This document shows positions 43,271 to 51,850 of a DNA stretch of 64,000 bases, piece after piece. The notes under the pieces were generated by a model. The model did not search any database, had not been told where the DNA came from, and was given only the letters and a program-made list of their open reading frames with translations. The first letter of the stretch is position 1; every line of letters starts with the position of its first letter. Where the stretch lies: contig NZ_JAKGSD010000020.1 of assembly GCF_021654135.1 (NCBI RefSeq), positions 73,985-137,984 on the forward strand, written 5' to 3'. The DNA comes from Amycolatopsis tucumanensis. Lineage in GTDB: Bacteria; Actinomycetota; Actinomycetes; Mycobacteriales; Pseudonocardiaceae. Position numbers and translations under genes: made by a program.

Positions 43271-44233
43271 ATGCGCGCCGACCGCCTGGTCTCGCTGGTG
43301 CTGTTGCTGCGCCGGCACGGCCGGTTGTCCGCGACCGCGCTGGCCTGCGAGCTGGAGGTGTCCACCCGCACGGTGCTGCGGGACGTCGAGGCGCTGTCCG
43401 CCGCCGGTGTCCCGGTCTACGCCGAACGCGGACGGCACGGCGGTTTCGCGTTGCTGCCCGGTTTCCGGACCGAACTGACCGGGCTGAACCACGACGAGGC
43501 GCTCGCCCTGCTGATCGCCGGGTCGCGGCGCGGCGCGCAGGCGTTCGGCCTCGGCTCGGCGCTCGCTTCGGCCATGCTCAAGGTGGTCGACGCGCTCCCG
43601 GAAGGCCATCGCGAGATCGCGGCCGGCGCGGCGGAGCGGTTGCTGATCGACCCGGAGACCGACCTGCTCGCCCGCCGGGTGGCCGAGGAGGAGGAGGTGG
43701 CCGAGGTCCGCCGGGCGGTGCTGGCCGGCCACAAGCTGCGGATCCACTACGCGGCGGTGGACCAGAGCCCGAAGTGGCGCACGGTGGACCCGATCGGCCT
43801 GGTCACCGTGCGCGGCCAGGGCTACCTGCTGGCCACCCGGTCCGGCGCCGACCGCACCTACCGGCTGTCCCGGATCCGGGCGGCGGAGGCACTCGACGAA
43901 CCCGCGCAGCGCCCGGACCGGGCCGATCTGGACCGGGCGTGGCGGGAACGCAGCGCGCGGTTCCGCGCCGGCGGCGACCAGGTGGCCGTGGTGGCCCGGG
44001 TGGACGCGGCGCGGCGGGAGGAGCTGGTGCGCACCGCGGTGGCCGTCCACGCCGAAGAGGCCGACCCGGACGGGCTGCTGCGGCTGGAGGTCGTCTTCCA
44101 GGACGCGCGGCATGCCGAGTGGGCGTTGTGGCAGCTCGGCACGGACGCGGAAGCGCTGGCCCCGCAGTGGTTGCGGGCCGCGCTGGGTGATCGGGCCGCG
44201 GCGATCGCCGCCCGCTACCGCTCTCTGACCTAG
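43271..44233 (+). CDS. HTH-11/WYL domain transcriptional regulator
   Basis: This 320-aa regulator has an N-terminal DeoR-type HTH (RLVSLVLLLRRHGRLSATALA, then STRTVLRDVEAL), a central linker and a WYL ligand-sensing domain (about 140-215, KLRIHYAAVDQSPKWRTVDPIGLVTVRGQGYLLA). A C-terminal WCX domain completes it. WYL proteins respond to nucleotides, nucleic acids or small ligands. It is divergent from ridA. Its stop shares CTAG with the convergent gene. Confidence 0.9.
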   Translation: MRADRLVSLVLLLRRHGRLSATALACELEVSTRTVLRDVEALSAAGVPVYAERGRHGGFALLPGFRTELTGLNHDEALALLIAGSRRGAQAFGLGSALASAMLKVVDALPEGHREIAAGAAERLLIDPETDLLARRVAEEEEVAEVRRAVLAGHKLRIHYAAVDQSPKWRTVDPIGLVTVRGQGYLLATRSGADRTYRLSRIRAAEALDEPAQRPDRADLDRAWRERSARFRAGGDQVAVVARVDAARREELVRTAVAVHAEEADPDGLLRLEVVFQDARHAEWALWQLGTDAEALAPQWLRAALGDRAAAIAARYRSLT

Positions 44234-45312
44234 TCCTCCAGGGACCAGGTCAGGGAGCGCTCGTCGGGCTCGGGGCGGGGGCTCCACCGCACCGCCACTA
44301 CGCGGGTGCTCTCGGGCAGCACGTACACCGTGTGGCCACCCGCCGTCTCGCCGGGCTGGACCCCGATCTTGTGCGGCGGCCGCGAGGTCAGCGACACCGG
44401 CGCCTTCGCGACCGGCTTGCCGTCGGCGGTGAGCAGTTCCAGGTAGTTGTCCGGCAGCGACACGAACGGGATCGGGCCCTTGTTGGTGACCTCGGTGTGC
44501 ACCACAACCGCCCGCTCGCCCGGTTCGAGCCGGTACCCGGCCGCGCCGAACAGGTAGTCCGCCGGGTCCTGCACCTCGAGCAGCTGCACGGTGAGCTGCT
44601 CGCCTTCGAGGCCCTGCCCGGCCAGGCTGTCGCCGATCTTCCCGGTGCGCGGGCCGGCCGGCGGCGCGGGCCGCTGGTCGCCTCGCGCCCACGATGCCGT
44701 CTGCGGCGGGCCCCACGTGCTGATCACCGGGTCCAGCGGCGCCGGATACGGCCCGGACGCCACCCCCGCGACCTGGTGCGGCCCCGACACGGCACCCTGC
44801 TGGACCTGGTACGGCCCGGACGGCACGCCGCGGCCGGGGGAGGGCTCGGCGGGCGGGTAGCCCGGACCGGGCCGGGCGGGCGGCGGGTACCCGGGCGGCG
44901 CGGCCTGCGGCGGCTGCGCGGGCGGCGGGTAACCGGGCACAGCGCCGGACGGCGCGAACCCCGGCGTCGCACCGGATGGCGCGAACGGCACCGGGCCGGA
45001 CGGCACTGGGCCGGATGGCGCGGACGGCACTGGGCCGGACTGCGGGTGCGCGGCCGGTGCCTGGTAGGGCCCCGGGTTCGGCGTCTGCGGCTGCGCGGGC
45101 GGGAACGCCCCGGCGAGCGCCGCGCGCAGGCCCTGAGGGTCGCTCTCCACGCCGACCAGCAGCGGCAGTCCGCTGCCGGACAGGGCGACCAGCCGGTAGG
45201 CCACCTCGCGCGGGTCCATGCCGACACGCGCCGCGAGCTCGTGCACGGCCACCTTGGCCAGTTCGGCCAGTGCGGCGAGCAGGCGGGCATCGGCGGGATC
45301 GGTCACGGCCAC
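44230..45312 (-). CDS. Hypothetical protein: HTH-like N-terminus, Pro-rich linker, DUF4352-like C-terminus
   Basis: This 360-aa protein has three parts. Residues about 5-62 resemble an AsnC/Lrp-like winged helix (ADARLLAALAELAKVAVHELAARVGMDPREVAYRLVAL). About 75-220 is a low-complexity Pro/Gly/Ala/Ser linker with repeated PSGPVP and GYPPPA units. About 230-360 is a beta-rich domain like DUF4352/immunoglobulin-like extracytoplasmic proteins (VVVHTEVTNKGPIPFVSLPDNYLEL). No transmembrane segment is visible, so the combination is odd. The start is GTG at 45312. The function is unknown. Confidence 0.7.
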   Translation of the reverse strand: MAVTDPADARLLAALAELAKVAVHELAARVGMDPREVAYRLVALSGSGLPLLVGVESDPQGLRAALAGAFPPAQPQTPNPGPYQAPAAHPQSGPVPSAPSGPVPSGPVPFAPSGATPGFAPSGAVPGYPPPAQPPQAAPPGYPPPARPGPGYPPAEPSPGRGVPSGPYQVQQGAVSGPHQVAGVASGPYPAPLDPVISTWGPPQTASWARGDQRPAPPAGPRTGKIGDSLAGQGLEGEQLTVQLLEVQDPADYLFGAAGYRLEPGERAVVVHTEVTNKGPIPFVSLPDNYLELLTADGKPVAKAPVSLTSRPPHKIGVQPGETAGGHTVYVLPESTRVVAVRWSPRPEPDERSLTWSLED

Positions 45313-45421
45313 GTCCGGAAACGCTACCCGCTGGCCTTCCCGGCCCGGTCGTTCACCCCGGCGCGCCGCCCGGAGGTTCTAGGCTGGCGGCACGCTGACC
45401 CGACGAAGCTGGGATGGATGG

Positions 45422-47077
45422 ATGACCGAGGCCGTGAAGCTCGCCGACGAGTTCGTGGACGCCCTGTTCGACGCGGAGCCGTTGTGGCCCGCGGTGCTGG
45501 GGCTGGAGTCCGACCGGGACGGGCTCGGCGACCTCGGCGAGGACGCCGAGGCCGCCTTCCGCGACCGGCTCGACGGGTTCGTCCGGCGCGCCGAGGAGAT
45601 CGACCCGGCCGGGCTCAGCGCCGAGGACCGGGTGACCCGCGACGTGCTGCTCAGCCAGGCCCGCGCCAACCTGGACCGGCTGGACACCCACCTGGTCGAG
45701 TTCACGATCAGCGACATCTTCGTCGCCCCCGCGGTGGGCCTGCTGACGATCCTGCCGATGGTCGGCGTGCCCGACGACGAGCAGGGCCGCCGCCACCTGG
45801 GCCGGCTCGCGGCGATCCCGCGGTACCTGGAGCAGGCCGCGGACCGGCACCGGGCGGGCGTCGCGGCCGGGCGGGTGCCGGTCGAGCACCTGGTGCGCGC
45901 CGCGATCGCGCACCTGGACCGCTACCTGGCCGCGCCGGACGCCGACCCGCTGCTGCGCCAGCCCGCGCCGAGCGAGGACTTCGCCGCCGAGCGCGAGCGG
46001 GTGCTGGCCGAGGTGGTGCGGCCCGCGTTCGCCGCCTACCGCGACGCGCTGGCCACGGACATCGCGCCGCACGGGCGTCCGCCGGAGAAGCCCGGCGTGT
46101 GCTGGCTGCCCGACGGCGAGCGCATCTACGCCTCGCTGGCGCGCACGCACACCACCACCGACCGCACGCCGGACGAGCTGCACGAGACCGGTCTGCGCAT
46201 CATCGGCGAGCTGGCCGCCGAATACCGCGAGATCGGCTCGCGCGTGTTCGGCACCGACGACCTGGCCGAGATCTTCCGGCGGCTGCGCACCGATCCGGAG
46301 CTGCGCTGGCGCAGCGCCGAGGAACTGCTCGACACCGCCCGGTCGGCGATCAGCCGCGCGGAGGAGGCCGCGCCGCGCTGGTTCGGCCGAATCCCGCCGC
46401 ACAAGTGGGTCGTGGAGCCGGTGCCCGCGGCCGAGGCGCCCGGCGGCCCGGCGGCGTTCTACCTGCAGCCGTCGGTCGACGGGTCGCGGCCGGGCATCTA
46501 CTTCGCCAACACCCACGAGGTGACCGAGCGGTTCCGGCACGCCGCCGAGGTGACCGCGTTCCACGAGGCCATCCCCGGCCACCACTTCCAGCTGTCCACC
46601 GCGCTGACGCTCACCGAGCTGCCGCTGCTGCGCCGGATCGGCGACTTCAACGCCTACGCCGAGGGCTGGGGCCTCTACAGCGAGCGGCTCGCCGCCGAGA
46701 TGGGCCTCTACTCCGACGACGTCGCGCTGCTCGGGATGCTCACCATGGACTCGATGCGCGCCGGCCGCCTGGTCGTCGACACCGGCCTGCACGCCAAGGG
46801 CTGGAGCCGGCAGCAGGCCGTGGACTACCTGCGGGAGCACACCCCGATGCCGCAGGTCGAAATCGAGTCCGAAGTGGACCGTTACATCGCGTACCCCGGC
46901 CAGGCGCTGGCGTACATGGTGGGACGCCTGGAGATCCAGCGCGTACGGGCGCGGGCCGAGCAGGCGCTGGGGGAGCGGTTCGACATCCGTGCCTTCCACG
47001 ACCTGGTCCTCGGCGGCGGCGCGCTGCCGCTGTCGGTGCTGGAGGCGGTCGTCGACGAGCGGATCGCGCGGGCATGA
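45422..47077 (+). CDS. DUF885 family protein (metallopeptidase-like), copy 1
   Basis: This 551-aa cytoplasmic protein of the DUF885 family has the putative zinc motif HEAIPGHHFQ and, downstream, NAYAEGWGLYSERLA, which supplies a further acidic ligand. Structural comparisons place the family near M32/gluzincin-like carboxypeptidases; substrates are unknown. The second copy follows with a 4-bp overlap (ATGA). The ATG at 45422 is the natural start. Confidence 0.88.
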   Translation: MTEAVKLADEFVDALFDAEPLWPAVLGLESDRDGLGDLGEDAEAAFRDRLDGFVRRAEEIDPAGLSAEDRVTRDVLLSQARANLDRLDTHLVEFTISDIFVAPAVGLLTILPMVGVPDDEQGRRHLGRLAAIPRYLEQAADRHRAGVAAGRVPVEHLVRAAIAHLDRYLAAPDADPLLRQPAPSEDFAAERERVLAEVVRPAFAAYRDALATDIAPHGRPPEKPGVCWLPDGERIYASLARTHTTTDRTPDELHETGLRIIGELAAEYREIGSRVFGTDDLAEIFRRLRTDPELRWRSAEELLDTARSAISRAEEAAPRWFGRIPPHKWVVEPVPAAEAPGGPAAFYLQPSVDGSRPGIYFANTHEVTERFRHAAEVTAFHEAIPGHHFQLSTALTLTELPLLRRIGDFNAYAEGWGLYSERLAAEMGLYSDDVALLGMLTMDSMRAGRLVVDTGLHAKGWSRQQAVDYLREHTPMPQVEIESEVDRYIAYPGQALAYMVGRLEIQRVRARAEQALGERFDIRAFHDLVLGGGALPLSVLEAVVDERIARA

Positions 47078-48705
47078 GCGAGGTGAACGCCCTCGCCGAG
47101 GAGCTCACCGGCCTGCTGTTCGAGGCCGACCCGCTGCGCCCGTCGGTGCTCGGCCTGCCCGGCGCCCACGACCGGCTGCCCGACCTCACCGCGAGCGCCG
47201 AGAAGCGGCAGCGGGCGGCCTACCTGGACGTCGCGGCCCGCGCGGAAGCGGCCTCGCCCGCGACCGCGGACGAGGCGGTGACCCGCGACGTCGTGGTCCA
47301 GCAGGCCAGGGCCGCTGTCGACCTCCTCGACGCGCGGCTGCCCGAGTTCGCGGTCAGCGACGCCTTCACCGCCCCGCTCCAGCTGCTGCTGATGACCCTG
47401 CCGATGGTCGAGCTGACCGACGAGACCCGGGCGCGGGGTTTCCTGGCCCGGCTCGCCGCGTTCCCGTCCTTCGTGGACCAGGTGGTGGAACGGCAGGCGG
47501 CCGGCCCGGTGCCGCCGGACTTCCTGGTGGACTCGGCGATCGGCTACTTCGACCGGATGCTGGCCGCGCCGGAGCTGACCTCGCTCCGGCTCGACGTCGG
47601 TTCAGCGACGCTGGCGGCCGAGCGCGACGCGCTGCTGTCCGGGTTCGTCCGGCCCGCGCTGGCCCGCTACCGTGAGTTCCTCCGCGAAGACCTGCGGCCG
47701 CGGGCCCGGCCCGCCGAGGAGGCCGGGCTGTGCTGGCAGCCGGGCGGCCTCCTGCGTTACGCCGGGCTGATCCGCGCGCACACCACCACGGAGCGCACCG
47801 CGCAGGAGCTGCACGACATCGGGCTGGCGCTGATCGCCGACCTCGCCGGGGAGTTCCGCGCACTGGGCCGCCGCGTGTTCGGCACCGGCGACCTGGCCGG
47901 GATCTTCGAGCGCCTGCGCACCGATCCGGCGCTGCGGTGGGGCAGCGGCGAGGAGCTGCTGGCCGCCGCGCGCGCCGCCATCACGCGGGCGGAAGCCGAG
48001 GCGCCCCGGTGGTTCCGGACGATCCCGTCCGCGCGCTGCGAGGTGCGGCCGGTGCCGGAGAGCGATGCGGACGCGGGCACCATCGCCTACTACGTCGAAC
48101 CGGCGCTCGACGGCTCCCGGCCGGGGATCTACTACGCCAACACCTTCCACGCCGGGGAGCGGTTCCGTCACGTCAGCGAGGCGGTCGCCTACCACGAGGC
48201 GATCCCGGGGCACCACTTCCAGCTGTCCCTGGCGCTCGAGCTGGACCTGCCGCTGCTGCGCCGCGTCGCCGACGTCAACGCCTACACCGAGGGCTGGGGG
48301 CTCTACGCCGAGCGGCTGGCCGAGGAGATGGGGCTCTACACCGGCGACGTGGCCCGGTTCGGGATGCTGACCCAGGACGCGATGCGCGCCGCGCGGCTGG
48401 TGGTGGACACCGGCCTGCACGCGCTGGGCTGGTCGCGTCAGCAGGCGGTGGACTACCTGCGGGAGAACACGCCGATGGCGCCGGTGGAGATCGAGGAGGA
48501 GGTCGACCGCTACGCGGGCTGCCCCGGCCAGGCGCTGTCCTACATGACGGGACGGCTGGAGATCGAGCGGATCCGGGCCGGCGCGGAGCGGGCGCTGGGG
48601 GACCGGTTCGACATCCGGGATTTCCACGACGTCGTGCTCGGGCACGGCATCCTCCCGCTGCCGGTCCTCGACCGGGTGGTTTCGAACTGGATTACCAGCC
48701 GGTAA
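47074..48705 (+). CDS. DUF885 family protein (metallopeptidase-like), copy 2
   Basis: This 543-aa paralogue of the preceding protein is collinear over its whole length, with HEAIPGHHFQ, NAYTEGWGLYAERLAEEMGLY and TGLHALGWSRQQAVDYLRE all conserved. The pair is a tandem duplication, now clearly diverged. The ATG at 47074 overlaps the preceding stop. Its stop codon lies inside the ATTACC-N4-GGTAAT palindrome that probably regulates the next gene. Confidence 0.88.
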   Translation: MSEVNALAEELTGLLFEADPLRPSVLGLPGAHDRLPDLTASAEKRQRAAYLDVAARAEAASPATADEAVTRDVVVQQARAAVDLLDARLPEFAVSDAFTAPLQLLLMTLPMVELTDETRARGFLARLAAFPSFVDQVVERQAAGPVPPDFLVDSAIGYFDRMLAAPELTSLRLDVGSATLAAERDALLSGFVRPALARYREFLREDLRPRARPAEEAGLCWQPGGLLRYAGLIRAHTTTERTAQELHDIGLALIADLAGEFRALGRRVFGTGDLAGIFERLRTDPALRWGSGEELLAAARAAITRAEAEAPRWFRTIPSARCEVRPVPESDADAGTIAYYVEPALDGSRPGIYYANTFHAGERFRHVSEAVAYHEAIPGHHFQLSLALELDLPLLRRVADVNAYTEGWGLYAERLAEEMGLYTGDVARFGMLTQDAMRAARLVVDTGLHALGWSRQQAVDYLRENTPMAPVEIEEEVDRYAGCPGQALSYMTGRLEIERIRAGAERALGDRFDIRDFHDVVLGHGILPLPVLDRVVSNWITSR

Positions 48706-48736
48706 TGTGCTCGGCAATCAGGTAAGCGATCGCTTA
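48691..48736 (+). promoter_or_regulatory. Two palindromic operators upstream of the LLM oxidoreductase
   Basis: ATTACC-AGCC-GGTAAT (48691-48706) and the perfect 14-bp palindrome TAAGCGATCGCTTA (48723-48736) lie 31 bp centre to centre, about three helical turns, just before the LLM start at 48751. The second resembles TetR-family operators. No regulator gene is adjacent. Confidence 0.7.
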
Positions 48737-48750
48737 GAAGGGTTGGATCG

Positions 48751-49791
48751 ATGCGGATCGGCACCCAGATCTCGTACTCCGGCGGGTTCGCCGAGAGCGT
48801 CCGGGACGTCGTCGAGCTGGAGAAGGCCGGGCTCGACGTCGTCACCATCCCCGAGGCCTACTCGTTCGACGCGGTCAGCCAGCTCGGCTACGTCGCGGCG
48901 AAGACCGAGCGCGTCCAGCTCGCGTCCGGCATCCTGCAGATCTACACGCGGACCCCGACGCTGACCGCGATGACGGCGGCCGGCCTGGACTTCGTCTCCG
49001 ACGGGCGGTTCATCCTCGGCATCGGCGCGTCCGGGCCGCAGGTCGTGGAGGGCTTCCACGGGGTGCGCTACGACGCCCCGCTGGGCCGGACCCGCGAGAT
49101 CGTGGAGATCTGCCGCCAGGTGTGGCGCCGCGAGCGCGTGGTCCACGACGGCAAGCACTACAAGATCCCGCTGCCCGCCGACCAGGGCACCGGCCTGGGC
49201 AAGCCGCTGAAGATCATCAACCACCCGGTGCGCGAGCGGATCCCGGTGCAGATCGCGGCGATCGGCCCGAAGAACGTGGCGCTGACCGCGGAGATCGCCG
49301 AGGGCTGGCAGCCGATCTTCTTCCACCCGGAGCGGGCTTCCGAGGTGTGGGGCGAGGCGCTGGCCGAGGGCAGGGCCAAGCGCGACCCGTCGCTCGGCGA
49401 CCTCGACGTGGCCGTCGGGGTGCCGGTGGCGATCGGCGAGGACGTCGGCCACATGCTCGACTGGGTGCGTCCCGTGGTCGCGCTCTACGTCGGCGGCATG
49501 GGCGCCCGCGGCAAGAACTTCTACAACGAGCTCGCCTGCCGGTACGGCTACGAGGCCGAGGCCAAGCTGATCCAGGACCTCTACCTCGACGGCAAGAAGG
49601 AGGAGGCCGCCGCGGCGGTGCCTGCCGAGCTGCTGCGGGCGATCTCGCTGGTCGGGCCGAAGGGGCTGGTCAAGGAGCGCCTGGCCGCCCTGCGCGAGGC
49701 CGGGGTCACCACCCTGCAGGTGACGTTCCTGGAACCCGACCCCGCGCGCCGCGTCGGCGTGGTGAGCGAGCTGCGGGAACTGCTCAGCTGA
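48751..49791 (+). CDS. LLM class F420-dependent oxidoreductase
   Basis: This 346-aa TIM-barrel protein of the luciferase-like monooxygenase family is of the F420-dependent type (MRIGTQISYSGG at strand 1, TIPEAYSFDAVSQLGYVAA, LASGILQIYTRTP, GRFILGIGASGPQVVEG). The substrate is unknown. It sits behind two palindromic operators. Its stop overlaps by 8 bp the stop of a convergent deazaflavin-type nitroreductase, giving two F420-linked genes facing each other. Confidence 0.9.
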   Translation: MRIGTQISYSGGFAESVRDVVELEKAGLDVVTIPEAYSFDAVSQLGYVAAKTERVQLASGILQIYTRTPTLTAMTAAGLDFVSDGRFILGIGASGPQVVEGFHGVRYDAPLGRTREIVEICRQVWRRERVVHDGKHYKIPLPADQGTGLGKPLKIINHPVRERIPVQIAAIGPKNVALTAEIAEGWQPIFFHPERASEVWGEALAEGRAKRDPSLGDLDVAVGVPVAIGEDVGHMLDWVRPVVALYVGGMGARGKNFYNELACRYGYEAEAKLIQDLYLDGKKEEAAAAVPAELLRAISLVGPKGLVKERLAALREAGVTTLQVTFLEPDPARRVGVVSELRELLS

Positions 49792-50164
49792 CTCGGTCGA
49801 GGAACAGGAAGTCGGTCACGCCGATGACCGACAGGACCTGGCGGACGCCCGCCGGCATGCTGGTCCGCTTCTCGTCGTGCACGAGCCGGGGCCGGGTCGT
49901 TTCGACGACCCGGCCCCGCGTCTCGATCCCGCACCCGCCCGCGGCCAGGACGTTCCGGACCCAGTCGGCCTGCGGCCCGTAGGTCAGGGCGACGACGAAG
50001 CCGTCCCCGGCGCGGAAGACGTTCACCGGCGTCCGGTAGGTCTTCCCGGACTTGCGGCCGCGGTGGACGATCGTCCCGAACCCCGGGAGTCCCTTCGTCA
50101 GCGGTCCGAGCACGCGGTTGGTCGCCACGCGGTTGAACCGGGCGACCCTCTTCGACAGCACCAT
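49784..50164 (-). CDS. Deazaflavin-dependent nitroreductase (Ddn/PNPOx-like)
   Basis: This 126-aa split-beta-barrel protein has the Ddn-family block TIVHRGRKSGKTYRTPVNVF, LTYGPQADWVRNVLAAGG and a C-terminal hydrophobic end. Family members bind reduced F420 and reduce quinones or other acceptors. The ATG at 50164 is chosen, since the open frame upstream crosses into the divergent glycosylase gene. Confidence 0.9.
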   Translation of the reverse strand: MVLSKRVARFNRVATNRVLGPLTKGLPGFGTIVHRGRKSGKTYRTPVNVFRAGDGFVVALTYGPQADWVRNVLAAGGCGIETRGRVVETTRPRLVHDEKRTSMPAGVRQVLSVIGVTDFLFLDRVS

Positions 50165-50249
50165 GCGATCAGCATGCCCGCTCGCCCGCCGGAAATCAAC
50201 AAGTGATGAATTGAGGTTTGGGCGCCGGCGTGGGGTGGCAAGCTGTGGT

Positions 50250-51029
50250 GTGCCCGAGCTGCCGGACGTCGAAGGTTTCCGCCGCACCCTGGCCGCCCAC
50301 GGGGTCGGCAAGCGGATCACCGGCGTGACCACGCTGGACGCGGGCGTGCTGCGCGGGGTGAGCGCGCGCAGGCTGCGGGAGACGTTGCGGCACCAGCGCT
50401 TCGGCGAGCCCCGGCGGCGGGGGAAGTTGCTGATCGTGCCGGTGGACGGCCGTCCCGCCACGATGGTGCTGCACTTCGGCATGACCGGGTCGCTGGAGTG
50501 GTCCGAACTGGACGACCGCAACCGGCACGACCGGGTGATCTTCGCCTTCGACGACGGGGAGCTGCGCTACCGCGACATGCGGAAGCTGCAGGGCCTGCGC
50601 CTGCTCGCGGGCGACGCGGAGCTGGACCGGCTGCTCGCGGACACCGGCCCGGACGCGCTGGACGTGCCGAAGGAGCGGTTCCGCGTCCTCCTCGGCCGCC
50701 GTCGCGGGATCAAACAGCTGCTGACCGACCAGGCGGTGCTCGCCGGGCTCGGGAACCTGCTGGCCGACGAGATCCTGTGGCGGGCCCGGCTGGCTCCGCA
50801 GGTGCGCGCCGCGGACCTCGATGGCACGGCGGCCGACCGGTTGCACCGGGAGATGCGCGAGGTGCTGCGGGCGGCGGTGAAGGCCGGGCGGGTGCCGCCG
50901 CGCACGACGTGGCTCACCGGGCGGCGGGACGAGCCGTCGGGGACTTGCCCGCGATGCGGGACCGTGTTGGAGCACGGCCGGGTCGGCGGGCGCGGCACCG
51001 TGTGGTGCCCGCGGTGCCAGGCCGGTTGA
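50250..51029 (+). CDS. Fpg/Nei family DNA glycosylase
   Basis: This 259-aa base-excision repair enzyme has the N-terminal catalytic PELPDVE (Pro at residue 2 is the Schiff-base nucleophile), a beta-hairpin lysine in RRRGKLL, and the H2TH domain (LLTDQAVLAGLGNLLADEILW). The C-terminal zinc finger is CPRC-x16-CPRC. It removes oxidised bases. Its subclass (Fpg or Nei-like) is not certain. The GTG at 50250 is the only start that exposes PELPDVE, so the longer upstream frame is wrong. Confidence 0.93.
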   Translation: MPELPDVEGFRRTLAAHGVGKRITGVTTLDAGVLRGVSARRLRETLRHQRFGEPRRRGKLLIVPVDGRPATMVLHFGMTGSLEWSELDDRNRHDRVIFAFDDGELRYRDMRKLQGLRLLAGDAELDRLLADTGPDALDVPKERFRVLLGRRRGIKQLLTDQAVLAGLGNLLADEILWRARLAPQVRAADLDGTAADRLHREMREVLRAAVKAGRVPPRTTWLTGRRDEPSGTCPRCGTVLEHGRVGGRGTVWCPRCQAG

Positions 51030-51059
51030 CAGTTCGCGGAAAAGGGGTAAGCCGGTGCC

Positions 51060-51233
51060 ATGAACGACAAGGACGACGAGAAGAAGCCGGTCAGCCCCGA
51101 ACCGCCCCTGTCGCCGGACTTCCCCGACGTCCGGCACCCCGACCTGGACATGGGACCCACCGAGGACGTCGAGAAGCCGCCGAATACCGAAGAGGTCAAG
51201 CCGGACGAGGGGATCCCGGAACCGCCGGACTGA
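51060..51233 (+). CDS. Small acidic Pro-rich protein (57 aa)
   Basis: A 57-codon open frame with ATG start encodes an acidic, Pro/Glu/Asp/Lys-rich, probably disordered peptide (starts MNDKDDEKKP, ends IPEPPD). It lies 31 bp after the glycosylase stop. AAGGGG is about 12 bases upstream of the start. Its function is unknown. Similar short disordered proteins are common in actinobacteria, and the codon bias (G/C at third positions) supports coding. Confidence 0.55.
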   Translation: MNDKDDEKKPVSPEPPLSPDFPDVRHPDLDMGPTEDVEKPPNTEEVKPDEGIPEPPD

Positions 51234-51350
51234 CCCCGCGGGGTGAGGCGACGTGCAGGCGCGGGTGGCGCGGGCGCACCGCAGTGCACAAGCCGGACAA
51301 GCCGCACCGCGCGGATTGACGCTGCGGCTGAGTGCAGGCGCGGACTGACA
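51234..51350 (+). repeat. Possible decayed copies of the small gene's 3' end
   Basis: Around the small gene's stop the pattern CCGxACCGCxCGGAxTGACxCxGCGG...TGAG...TGCAGGCGCGG occurs at about 51219-51264. It recurs with gaps at 51303-51343, and a GCAGGCGCGGACTGACACCGCGG fragment follows at about 51334. The matches are short and GC-rich, so this is a weak example. The segment 51351-51517 shows nothing I can assign. Confidence 0.4.
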
Positions 51351-51517
51351 CCGCGGCGGCGCGCCGCGGGGTGGTGCCGGACTGGCGCCGGGAGCTGCGC
51401 GCCCCATCACCTGGCCCGAGGGCAGTCCCGCCCCAGGTTCCACACCGGGGGCGGCCCGGCCGGTGGCCGGCCCATGGTGCGCCGTCTCGGTTGCGGCGGT
51501 GTGGCTGGGCCTGAATC

Positions 51518-51850
51518 TCAGCAGGAAGCCGCGATGGCCCGGCTCACCCTGCGGGAAGCGGCGGTGTTCGCCGCGGGGCGCCCCGGCCGGCGGCCCGCCC
51601 CGGAGACAGTCCAGCCGCTCTGGTCCGCTCAGCAGGAAGCCGCGATGGCCCGGCCCTATCCCGGCTCACCCTGCGGGAAGCGGCGGTGTTCGCCCCGGCG
51701 GCAGCCCGCCCTGGAGACAGTCCAGCCGCTCTGGTCCGCTCAGCAGGAAGCCGCGATGGCTCGGCCCTATCCCGGCTCACCCTGCGGGAAGCGGCGGTGT
51801 TCGCCCCAGAGGCGGCGCGCCCCGGAGACAGTCCAGCCGCTCTGGTCCGC
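51518..51850 (-). repeat. Tandem 111-bp array derived from the 3' end of the GH65 gene
   Basis: TCAGCAGGAAGC-type unit starts fall at 51518, 51629 and 51740, and the matching end of the GH65 gene starts at 51851, so all spacings are exactly 111 bp. The units share TGGTCCGC-TCAGC and GAGACAGTCCAGCCGCTC with the sequence around the GH65 stop codon (the minus-strand TGA is TCA at 51851-51853). The first unit lacks 11 nt and carries a different 11-nt gain, keeping 111 bp. No gene is supported here. Confidence 0.88.

Noticed and set aside
44332..48705. A 1457-codon frame that includes the second DUF885 gene
   Set aside because: Only the part from 47074 is protein-like; the upstream part crosses other genes out of frame or antisense.
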